A stretch of 28,628 nt of DNA from Treponema sp. (GTDB lineage: Bacteria; Spirochaetota; Spirochaetia; Treponematales; Treponemataceae), in NCBI GenBank assembly GCA_016296205.1, contig JAEDJS010000024.1:1-28628 (forward strand). Direction: 5' to 3'. A program made the position numbers and the translations under genes. This document shows, piece after piece, positions 1 to 5,805 of this stretch. How positions within the stretch are numbered: position 1 is the stretch's first letter; each line of letters begins with the position of its first letter. Below the pieces are notes generated by a model. That model made no database searches. It was not told the origin of the DNA and saw only the letters and a list, made by a program, of their open reading frames with translations.

Positions 1-1
1 C

Positions 2-157
2 GCCGCCGCAAAAAAATTAAAAGATCAGAACATTCAATATATGTATTTAATTACTGCAAGTCGTAAAACTACCGGCTACAAATTCTACACCCACATCGGG
101 TTCAAAGAAGTTCACCGGTATTTTAACGGAGCAATTGCTCTGGCAAAACCTAATTAA
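2..157 (+). CDS. GNAT-family acetyltransferase, C-terminal fragment
   Basis: Only the last 51 codons are in the window; the gene begins to the left. The readable tail contains TTGYKFYTHIGFKEVHRYF, the usual end of a GNAT N-acetyltransferase (an aromatic residue, then a short helix, then 'GF' and a final beta strand that closes the acetyl-CoA fold). Members move an acetyl group from acetyl-CoA to an amine; the substrate cannot be told from this piece. The stop codon overlaps the stop of the converging XRE gene by three bases, so there is no room for a separate terminator between them. A 12-bp palindrome (GAGCAATTGCTC, 129-140) lies inside the coding end. The family call is fairly safe, the function is unknown. 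Confidence 0.7.
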   Translation, partial: AAAKKLKDQNIQYMYLITASRKTTGYKFYTHIGFKEVHRYFNGAIALAKPN

Positions 158-768
158 TCAGTTACTTTCTTGTGATAATTTTTCTTTCCACATTTTGGAC
201 AAGTCAATCTTCTTGCTAATCCAATGTGAGGAGCAAAAAATACTTTCCAATAACTTACTTTATGCTTATGACCACAATCACTGCACTGATAATAACCCGC
301 CTTTGATTCAATGTAAATTCCTGCAAATGCCATTATTATTACAAGGATAATCGCAAAACCAATAATTGCTTTTCCAAGCCACGGATGTTTAACAATATTT
401 TCTATATAAACTCCACAACAAATCAATGCAATATACAGGATTAATCCAAAAGCACAAAACCATTTATAGGCAGAAATCATCAATTTGTCTTTTTCTGTAA
501 TAATTTTTGCCATTTTTTCAAGATTTTCTTCTGCTTTAACCAATGCATCCTCCTTTTTAATTTTTTCTCCGCTTAACAATTCATTCATAGTAACCCCCAA
601 TGTTTCACATACTTCTCTAATAATTGAATAATCTGGAAGAGTTTTCCCAGTTTCCCACTTGCTCACTGCTCTGTCTGTAATTCCGAACTTTTCCGCAAAT
701 TCAGCCTGAGTGAACCCTTTTTCTTTTCTACAATCTGAAATAAATTTTCCAATTTGTTTCTGATCCAT
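154..768 (-). CDS. XRE-family regulator with two membrane segments and a C-terminal zinc ribbon
   Basis: A 204-residue protein. Residues 7-60 form a Cro/CI-type helix-turn-helix (FTQAEFAEKFGITDRAVSKWE is the classic core), so it should bind DNA as a dimer. Two hydrophobic stretches follow (about 103-121 and 132-153), and the tail carries two CxxC pairs (C162/C165 and C190/C193) that look like a zinc ribbon. The DNA-binding part would therefore sit at the membrane. Similar XRE plus membrane proteins are common in Firmicutes, so transfer is possible, although base composition does not differ visibly from the neighbours. The start at 768 is supported by GGAGG (774-778 on the plus strand) five bases away. 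The upstream region has repeated TTGA/TCAA half-sites that could be its own operator. Targets are unknown. Confidence 0.8.
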   Translation of the reverse strand: MDQKQIGKFISDCRKEKGFTQAEFAEKFGITDRAVSKWETGKTLPDYSIIREVCETLGVTMNELLSGEKIKKEDALVKAEENLEKMAKIITEKDKLMISAYKWFCAFGLILYIALICCGVYIENIVKHPWLGKAIIGFAIILVIIMAFAGIYIESKAGYYQCSDCGHKHKVSYWKVFFAPHIGLARRLTCPKCGKKNYHKKVTD

Positions 769-805
769 AAGTTCCTCCGTTGTATGATTTTATTTTAGGG
801 GTAAA

Positions 806-873
806 TCAATTGAATTTAAACAAACCTTCAGTTGAATATTAATAAATTTGCAAAATTCAACCTAAAGTTGATT
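806..873. promoter_or_regulatory. candidate operator between the XRE and ACT genes
   Basis: The divergent gap holds an 8-bp palindrome TCAATTGA (806-813), then two related direct repeats, AACCTTCAGTTGAAT (823-837) and AACCTAAAGTTGATT (859-873), whose starts are 36 bp apart. The second includes the right part of an inverted repeat TCAAC-N5-GTTGA (857-871). Repeats of this size next to an XRE gene are typical autoregulatory sites. That they bind this protein is inference. Confidence 0.45.
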
Positions 874-936
874 TTTCTATTATAACACATAATCTATGTT
901 GTTCCCCTTTAATTCATTTCTTTTACTGCTTTTACA

Positions 937-965
937 TTGCCAAAAACATAAAAATTCACTATTAT
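937..965 (+). promoter_or_regulatory. promoter of the ACT-domain gene, near-leaderless
   Basis: TTGCCA (937-942), a 17-bp spacer and TATTAT (960-965) make a good sigma-70-type promoter. The -10 box ends nine bases before the ATG at 974, so the predicted RNA starts at about 972 with a two-base leader. No Shine-Dalgarno sequence is visible. Confidence 0.5.
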
Positions 966-973
966 TAAAAATT

Positions 974-1243
974 ATGAACGCAATTATTACAGTAGTAGGA
1001 AGCGACAAAGTTGGTATCATTGCAAAAGTTACTGCTTTTCTCGCAAAACATTCAATCAATATCGTAGATATTACACAGACAATTCTTAGCGGAAATTTCG
1101 TTATGATGATGATGACAGATTTATCATCTTCTGATATTTCAATTGACGACCTTCGCAAAGAACTTACTTCTGCCAGCGAAGAAATGGGTGTTGAAATCAA
1201 CGTAATGAACGAAAAAGTTTTCAACCACATGCACAGAATTTAG
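974..1243 (+). CDS. ACT-domain protein, UPF0237 family
   Basis: An 89-residue single ACT domain, starting MNAIITVVGSDKVGIIAKVT. The 'G-x-D-x-x-G-I-I-A' opening is the ligand-binding loop seen in amino-acid-sensing ACT domains, and the length matches stand-alone UPF0237 members. These are thought to be small regulators that bind a metabolite, but the ligand is not established. The start at 974 is chosen because the residues before it in the same frame are low-complexity and unlike the family; no ribosome site precedes it, and a promoter lies directly upstream. In many Firmicutes this family is encoded next to a UPF0210 protein. Here a UPF0210 gene is in the same window but about 16.3 kb away. 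The next gene follows after three bases, so they are probably co-transcribed. Confidence 0.88.
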   Translation: MNAIITVVGSDKVGIIAKVTAFLAKHSINIVDITQTILSGNFVMMMMTDLSSSDISIDDLRKELTSASEEMGVEINVMNEKVFNHMHRI

Positions 1244-1246
1244 TCT

Positions 1247-2020
1247 ATGCCAAAACGTAAATCCGGTGGCCTTAAGGTCACATTCAATGCACCAGTTTCC
1301 CTTGTTTTTGCTTTTTTGTCAGTTGCTTTTTTTGCACTTGATTATTTTGCATTCAAAGGAAAATTTGTTGCAGGATTTTTGACTTGCCCCGGAAATGCGT
1401 CTTGTTCAATTTCTTTTAATTTTTCTAATTTTCTAGACTATCTAAAGTTATTTCTTCACGTTCTTGGAAATGTTTCCTGGAATAATTTATTCATATCACT
1501 TGCTTTTATTCTTCTTATTGGTCCTGTTCTTGAAGAGCGTTATGGTTCCCCGATTGTTCTTCTGGCAATTATTGTTGTTAGTTTTTTAACTGGCGTACTT
1601 AACATCGTCTGCTGTTCCACAACAATGACAGGCGCTGCACCAGTTGTTTACATGATGATTCTTCTTGCCGTTGTTGTTGATTTAGACAAAAAACGTCTTC
1701 CATTAACATTTCTTTTTGTTTTAATCTTATGGACTGCCTTCCAGATGATGAACTGTTGCCCAAAACCACAGGGATTCATTCATTTTATGAAATCCAATAT
1801 TCCTACATTTATCAATCTTGCGGGTGGTATTTGCGGAAGCCTCTTTGGTTTTCTTGTTGCTCCAAAAAAATCCCGTACAAATAAAAAAGATATTCATACA
1901 GATACAACAATTTCTTATGAAGACAGCGCTGTAAAAAAGCCCGGACTGTTTTCCAAAATCAATTCTAAAAAATCTTCAAGTACCAGTGATGAAACTGTAA
2001 TAGGCGAAATTAAACTATGA
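1247..2020 (+). CDS. rhomboid-fold membrane protein lacking catalytic residues
   Basis: A 257-residue protein with about six membrane segments (first at 15-35, others near 80-93, 102-122, 128-145, 152-168, 186-205) and a basic, Ser/Lys-rich cytoplasmic tail of about 50 residues. The helix around FLHVLGNVSWNN and LIGPVLEERYG resembles rhomboid TM2 and its following loop; TGAAPVVYMM aligns with the GxSG-VVY active-site helix of GlpG, and INLAGGICG with the AHIAG helix. The catalytic Ser position is Ala131 and the catalytic His position is Asn190, so an intramembrane serine protease reaction is not expected. By analogy with iRhoms and derlins it may bind or escort membrane proteins; that is inference. 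Its last four bases overlap the pfk start (ATGA), which implies translational coupling. The family call rests on motif reading only. Confidence 0.65.
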   Translation: MPKRKSGGLKVTFNAPVSLVFAFLSVAFFALDYFAFKGKFVAGFLTCPGNASCSISFNFSNFLDYLKLFLHVLGNVSWNNLFISLAFILLIGPVLEERYGSPIVLLAIIVVSFLTGVLNIVCCSTTMTGAAPVVYMMILLAVVVDLDKKRLPLTFLFVLILWTAFQMMNCCPKPQGFIHFMKSNIPTFINLAGGICGSLFGFLVAPKKSRTNKKDIHTDTTISYEDSAVKKPGLFSKINSKKSSSTSDETVIGEIKL

Positions 2021-3147
2021 TTATTTCAAACATTGTAAAAAACCCAATTGATCAAAACAACGGGGCTCCAAAAGTAAAAACCTTCGGAATTCTTACTGGC
2101 GGAGGAGATGCTCCTGGTTTGAACGCTGCTATCAAAGCGGTTTGCGGAACTGCAATGGCAAAATATGGAATGAAAGCAATTGGAATCCGCAACGGTTACC
2201 GAGGACTTGTAGAAGGCGACATGTTCGAAATTCAACGTGAAAACCTTGTTAACCTTTTAACAGAAGGCGGCACTTTTTTAGGAACTTCAAGAGATAAACC
2301 CTGCAAAAAAAATTCCGAGCCAGATCCAAAAACAGGACTTTTACCAATAGAAACAATTAAAAAGAATTACAAAAAATGGAAGCTTGATGCACTTGTTTGT
2401 CTCGGGGGCAACGGAACTAATACAACTGCCAGCAAACTTGCAGAGGAAGGCCTAAACGTAATCGGTCTCCCAAAAACAATCGACAATGATATTGTTCTTA
2501 CCGACATGACTTTTGGATTTCATACAGCCCTTGAAGTTGCAACAGATGCCATTGACCGCATTCACACAACAGCCCACAGTCACTCAAGAATTATGTGTGT
2601 AGAAGTTATGGGTCACAAAGCAGGATGGCTTGGTCTTTACGCTGGTATTGCCGGTGGTGGTGACGTTATATTGATTCCTGAAATTCCTTATGACATCAAC
2701 TCAATTGCAAAGAAAGTAATTGCCAGAAAAGAAGCGGGGAAAAATTTTAGTCTTATCGTTGTTGCAGAAGGTGCCAAAGATAAAGAAGAAGCCAAAATGG
2801 ATAAAAAAACCTTCAAAAAGCATCGGGCCGATATGAAATATTCAATTGCCTACAGAGTTGCACAAGAATTGGAAGAAGCCACTGGTCTTGAAAGCCGGGT
2901 AAGTGTTTTAGGATATTTGCAGAGAGGTGGAACTCCGGTTGCTTACGACAGAATTCTTGCTACACAATTTGGAACTGCAGCTGCCGATTTTCTTGCCCGT
3001 GGTGAATTTGGAAAACTAGTTGCTCTTCAAAATGGGAAGATTGTTGGGGTACCATTGCAGGAAATTGCTGGGCTTGTTAAAAATGTTCCGCTTTCAAACC
3101 CCATGCTCCAGGCCGCTAAATCAATTGGTGTGTGTTTTGGAGACTAA
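2017..3147 (+). CDS. pfkA: 6-phosphofructokinase, group III-like
   Basis: Phosphorylates fructose 6-phosphate to fructose 1,6-bisphosphate in glycolysis. The 376 residues carry GILTGGGDAPGLNA (27-37, phosphoryl-donor loop), PKTIDND (152-158, catalytic Asp156), the MGHKAGWL substrate region and SVLGYLQRGG near the end. Gly133 in the donor loop is the ATP-type residue, since PPi enzymes usually have Asp there. Lys153 in PKTIDND is instead the residue of PPi and mixed-substrate enzymes. The combination fits the group III clade, whose members mostly use ATP. The loop reads GGNGT (130-134) rather than the usual GGDGT/S, so the Asp that helps hold magnesium is Asn. A 16-20 residue N-terminal extension precedes the core. 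The start overlaps the rhomboid-like gene by four bases. Donor preference cannot be settled from sequence. Confidence 0.93.
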   Translation: MIISNIVKNPIDQNNGAPKVKTFGILTGGGDAPGLNAAIKAVCGTAMAKYGMKAIGIRNGYRGLVEGDMFEIQRENLVNLLTEGGTFLGTSRDKPCKKNSEPDPKTGLLPIETIKKNYKKWKLDALVCLGGNGTNTTASKLAEEGLNVIGLPKTIDNDIVLTDMTFGFHTALEVATDAIDRIHTTAHSHSRIMCVEVMGHKAGWLGLYAGIAGGGDVILIPEIPYDINSIAKKVIARKEAGKNFSLIVVAEGAKDKEEAKMDKKTFKKHRADMKYSIAYRVAQELEEATGLESRVSVLGYLQRGGTPVAYDRILATQFGTAAADFLARGEFGKLVALQNGKIVGVPLQEIAGLVKNVPLSNPMLQAAKSIGVCFGD

Positions 3148-3167
3148 TTTGATTCTCTGAGGTGAAT

Positions 3168-4022
3168 ATGACTCAATCGAATAAAAAATGCTATCTTTGC
3201 CCAATTTGTAATGGTCAGGCTTGCAAAGGTCAAATGCCGGGAATGGGCGGAATCAACAACAGTTTTAATTTTATTTCTAATTATAACGACCTGGAAAAAA
3301 TTGCAGCCAGCGGAAAAATTCCACAGGAACAGTTGAATAAAACACCAGAAATTTCTGTTATGCTGGCACCAATAACAGGAGCAATTCAAAATTGCGGGTA
3401 TCCTACAGAAAAAGAATTTTATCCCCAACTAATCAAAGCTGCACAAAATAAAAATGCGTTAATCAGTATTGGAGATGGTGCACCTGATGAAAAATTTTTG
3501 TTTGGACTAGAAGCCTTGCGTTCAACTGGGAAAAAAGGAGCTGCTTTTATAAAACCTTTTCCAAATGACAAAATTTTACAGCGAATTGAACTTTGCAAAA
3601 ATGATGTTCAGATTGTGGGAATTGATACAGACGCTTATGCCATAGTAACAATGCGCAACATGAGCAAACTACAGAAAAAAACTACAAAACAGTTGATTGA
3701 AATTCAAGATAGACTTCATCAGCTGGGGATTAAATTTGCAATTAAAGGAGTTTTTACTTTGCGGGACCTTTTAATTGTAAAAAAAGTTAAACCAGATATT
3801 GCCCTTGTTTCTAACCACGGTGGCAGAATTAAAACTCGCAAAGGCAGCACAATTAAATTTCTTATTAAATACAAGAATTTTTTAAAAAAATACGCAAAAG
3901 AAATCTGGATAGACGGTGGATTTAGAACTCCCCAGCATTACAATATTGCCGAATATTATGGAGCCAGTTGCGTACTTGTTGGCAGACCTTTTGTAAGCGA
4001 TGTATTAAAGCAGCTTTCTTAA
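3168..4022 (+). CDS. FMN-dependent alpha-hydroxy-acid oxidising enzyme, short form
   Basis: A 284-residue (beta/alpha)8 barrel protein of the lactate/glycolate oxidase family, which oxidises a 2-hydroxy acid using FMN. The catalytic His is in LVSNHGGR, and the phosphate of FMN would be held by WIDGGFRTP and ASCVLVGRPF near the end. The N-terminus has four cysteines in CYLCPICNGQACKG (residues 8-19) followed by PGMGG, a signature of an anaerobe-associated branch of the family and absent from classical lactate oxidases. It is shorter than typical members (330-400), mostly in loops. An ATG at 3168 is preferred over GTG at 3162 because GAGG (3159-3162) lies five bases before it. It follows pfkA by 20 bases, so the two may share a transcript. 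Its end overlaps the converging phosphatase gene by 18 bases. The substrate is unknown. Confidence 0.82.
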   Translation: MTQSNKKCYLCPICNGQACKGQMPGMGGINNSFNFISNYNDLEKIAASGKIPQEQLNKTPEISVMLAPITGAIQNCGYPTEKEFYPQLIKAAQNKNALISIGDGAPDEKFLFGLEALRSTGKKGAAFIKPFPNDKILQRIELCKNDVQIVGIDTDAYAIVTMRNMSKLQKKTTKQLIEIQDRLHQLGIKFAIKGVFTLRDLLIVKKVKPDIALVSNHGGRIKTRKGSTIKFLIKYKNFLKKYAKEIWIDGGFRTPQHYNIAEYYGASCVLVGRPFVSDVLKQLS

Positions 4023-4457
4023 AACTGCCTCACAACCTTTCCTAACACCTTTGTAAGTCTCATCAAAGTTTCCTGTATACCAAGGGTCGGCAATATCTCC
4101 GGGACTATCTGTCCAGTCCAAAAGTCTGCTTACCTTCCCATCTGGATCGCCACCTGTAATGCGCAGAATATTTCTGATATTGCTTGTTTCCATCCCGATT
4201 ATATAATCAAAATTATCATAATCTTTTTTATTCATCTGTGAAGCTCTATGAGGAAGGCATGGGATTCCTACGCTTTGTAATTTTTTAACAGTTCCATAGT
4301 GCACACCATTTCCTTCTTCTTCGTTGCTGGTACCTTTGGATTCAATATAAAACTGGTCACCGTAATCACTAACCAGATACTTCATTACCATTTCGGCCAT
4401 TGTTGAGCGGCAAATATTTCCTAAACAAACAAATAAAATTCTATGCTTCTGGCTCAC
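4005..4457 (-). CDS. low-molecular-weight protein-tyrosine phosphatase
   Basis: A 150-residue cytoplasmic phosphatase. The P-loop CLGNICRS (residues 11-18) supplies the nucleophile Cys11 and Arg17, and IADPWY near the end carries the general-acid Asp. The family removes phosphate from tyrosine on proteins, or in some bacteria from arginine. The frame is open up to an ATG at 4505, but a GTG at 4457 is preferred: GGAGA (complement of 4463-4467) lies five bases before it, and the resulting start SQKHRILFVCLGNICRS matches the usual family N-terminus, whereas the longer form adds 16 residues with no ribosome site. No tyrosine kinase gene is in the window, so the substrate is unknown. It converges on and overlaps the FMN enzyme gene. 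Confidence 0.92.
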   Translation of the reverse strand: MSQKHRILFVCLGNICRSTMAEMVMKYLVSDYGDQFYIESKGTSNEEEGNGVHYGTVKKLQSVGIPCLPHRASQMNKKDYDNFDYIIGMETSNIRNILRITGGDPDGKVSRLLDWTDSPGDIADPWYTGNFDETYKGVRKGCEAVLRKLL

Positions 4458-4600
4458 AGTATTCTCCGTATTCAACACTAATCCTGTTTTTGTCTTTTTT
4501 ATCATTATAACATACTATTTAAATGTTGAATACTTTCACGTTGGCCAGTAATATAAAAAATTTACACAGGATTTTAACCCAATGAAGAAAAAATTGAGTC

Positions 4601-4645
4601 AAATTGACACATTTTTGGGCAAATTTTCCAAAGGTGTGTCAATTT
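4601..4645. repeat. 11-bp inverted repeat upstream of the hsp20 promoter
   Basis: AAATTGACACA (4601-4611) is perfectly mirrored by TGTGTCAATTT (4635-4645) across 23 bases, with a smaller inner pair TTTGG/CCAAA (4614-4618, 4628-4632). It lies about 150-190 bp before the predicted RNA start of hsp20, a normal distance for an enhancer-binding protein site. There is no U-tract typical of a terminator for the minus-strand genes on its left. The role is inferred. Confidence 0.5.
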
Positions 4646-4679
4646 TTTACTTAATCAAGTCAATTTCTTACTTATTCAA
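4638..4679. repeat. two adjacent 21-bp tandem repeats
   Basis: GTCAATTTTTTACTTAATCA(A) at 4638-4658 is followed directly by GTCAATTTCTTACTTATTCA(A) at 4659-4679; 19 of 21 bases match. The period equals two helical turns, so two bound proteins would face the same side. The first copy shares its GTCAATTT with the right arm of the inverted repeat. The 80-bp AT-rich stretch from here to the promoter shows nothing further. Confidence 0.55.
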
Positions 4680-4765
4680 CTTGAACTCTAAAACAAATTC
4701 CAAATTTTCCCTTAGAATTTCCTGATTTTTTAATTTTTTTTAATAAATTCATCACTATTTTTTAC

Positions 4766-4782
4766 TTGGCACAAAACTTGCA
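4766..4782 (+). promoter_or_regulatory. sigma-54-type (-24/-12) promoter of hsp20
   Basis: TTGGCACAAAACTTGCA matches the RpoN consensus TTGGCAC-N5-TTGCA: GG at 4768-4769 and GC at 4780-4781 are separated by exactly ten bases. The predicted RNA starts near 4793, giving a leader of about 31 bases that contains CGGAGG (4811-4816). No sigma-70 promoter of similar quality was seen in this gap. Confidence 0.75.
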
Positions 4783-4823
4783 AGATATAAAGTGAAAGAA
4801 ATAAAAAAAACGGAGGCTCTACA

Positions 4824-5255
4824 ATGAACGAATTATCACTTTTTGACACACTTTTTGGAAACGGAATGCCAATTCCTACAATGGAACGCAGACCAGTTTT
4901 TATCCCAACAGTTGATGTAATTCAAACTAATGATGGTTACGAACTTGACATGGATCTTCCTGGTAAAACAGAAAATGACATCAACATTGACGTTGACCAC
5001 AATACTTTGAAAATTTCATCAAAAAAACCAGAAAAACCTGCAAATCCGGAAGAATGCAAAAAAGAACACAAAGAACATCCAAACTTCCTTATTAATGAAC
5101 GAAGACCAAACAGATTCTTTGAAAGAAGTTTTATTCTCCCAGATGATGTTAATACAAACGAAATCAGTGCTTCAATGAAAAATGGAGTTCTGTCTATTAA
5201 CATGCCAAAAAAAGAAAAAACTGAACCAAAACGAATCGCAATCGCAGCAGCATAA
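4824..5255 (+). CDS. small heat-shock protein, Hsp20/alpha-crystallin family
   Basis: A 143-residue holdase chaperone that binds unfolding proteins without ATP and hands them to DnaK/ClpB-type machines. The alpha-crystallin domain spans about 27-132, starting at VDVIQTNDGYELDMDLPG and ending with GVLSINMPKKE, the conserved G-x-L-x-x-x-x-P strand. RIAIAAA at the C-terminus contains the I-x-I-type tail that fits a groove on a neighbouring subunit during oligomer assembly. The N-terminal arm is short (about 25 residues). The start has a strong ribosome site, CGGAGG at 4811-4816. It stands alone, behind a sigma-54-type promoter and in front of a strong terminator, so its control appears separate from that of its neighbours. 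Confidence 0.95.
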   Translation: MNELSLFDTLFGNGMPIPTMERRPVFIPTVDVIQTNDGYELDMDLPGKTENDINIDVDHNTLKISSKKPEKPANPEECKKEHKEHPNFLINERRPNRFFERSFILPDDVNTNEISASMKNGVLSINMPKKEKTEPKRIAIAAA

Positions 5256-5288
5256 CCTGTTGCACCCAAAAAATCCCTCCTAAAACCT

Positions 5289-5325
5289 GTGGCAGCTCTA
5301 ATTTCCAGGGCTGCCACTTTTTTTT
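5289..5325 (+). terminator. intrinsic terminator of hsp20
   Basis: GTGGCAGC (5289-5296) pairs perfectly with GCTGCCAC (5310-5317), the stem extends two more pairs inward including one wobble, and eight T residues follow (5318-5325). The final Ts also form the start of the next promoter's -35 box. Confidence 0.93.
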
Positions 5326-5352
5326 GACAAAATCAATTATTTGCCTTAAAAT
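5324..5352 (+). promoter_or_regulatory. sigma-70-type promoter of the FliN-like gene
   Basis: TTGACA (5324-5329), a spacer of exactly 17 bp and TAAAAT (5347-5352). The RNA would start near 5359, leaving a leader of only about nine bases that begins with the ribosome site GAGG (5359-5362). The -35 box uses the last bases of the hsp20 terminator's T-tract. Confidence 0.75.
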
Positions 5353-5367
5353 ATAAATGAGGTTTTT

Positions 5368-5751
5368 ATGGCAATCGGAACAATTTCTCAGGATGAATTA
5401 GACAAACTTTTATCAGGAACATCATACGAAAATCAGTTGAGTACTCTTCCACCAACTTATAACAGTATAAACAGCGAAAAATTGCACGCTTCAAAAAAGT
5501 TATATAATCGATTTAAACGAAAATTTTCTAAACAGGACGATGATACTCCAGTTGATGTTGAAGTAAAAATTTCTGGAAAGCAAATGACTTTAAAAGATGT
5601 AAAAAAATTTGCAGAAGGAAAAATGGTTGAATTCGATTCACTTTTTGGCGAACCAACAGTAATTTATGCCGATGGAAAACCAGTTGCTCAAGGTAGAATT
5701 GTAGAAACTCAGGGCAATATGAGTGTTCTTATTACAGAAATAGTTGAATAA
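5368..5751 (+). CDS. short FliN/FliM-type (SpoA domain) protein
   Basis: A 127-residue protein. Residues about 63-127 are a single SpoA/FliN C-terminal domain (VKISGKQMTLKDVKKFAEGK, then PVAQGRIVETQGNMSVLITEI), the fold that builds the flagellar C-ring and the type III secretion sorting platform. The N-terminus reads ISQDELDKLLSG (6-17), very like the LSQDEIDALL motif at the start of FliM that binds phosphorylated CheY; ordinary FliN lacks it. The middle CheC-like domain of FliM/FliY is absent and replaced by a basic linker. It has its own promoter and terminator and no flagellar neighbours here, so it is probably an extra switch component beside the main FliM/FliN operon. Whether it joins the C-ring or competes for CheY-P is open. 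Confidence 0.78.
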   Translation: MAIGTISQDELDKLLSGTSYENQLSTLPPTYNSINSEKLHASKKLYNRFKRKFSKQDDDTPVDVEVKISGKQMTLKDVKKFAEGKMVEFDSLFGEPTVIYADGKPVAQGRIVETQGNMSVLITEIVE

Positions 5752-5757
5752 AAACAA

Positions 5758-5789
5758 AAGCGTAGTCAATAACAGCTACGCTTTTTTTT
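5758..5789. terminator. bidirectional intrinsic terminator
   Basis: AAGCGTAG (5758-5765) pairs with CTACGCTT (5776-5783) and is followed by a run of Ts to 5789; on the opposite strand the stem is followed by TTTTGTTTTTA. It therefore serves both the FliN-like gene and the converging phosphohexomutase gene. Confidence 0.88.
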
Positions 5790-5805
5790 AACATTAATTG
5801 ATTTC

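Noticed and set aside
4601..4645. The inverted repeat as a terminator or CIRCE element
   Set aside because: There is no T-run after the stem, the loop is 23 bases, and the arms do not match CIRCE (TTAGCACTC-N9-GAGTGCTAA).
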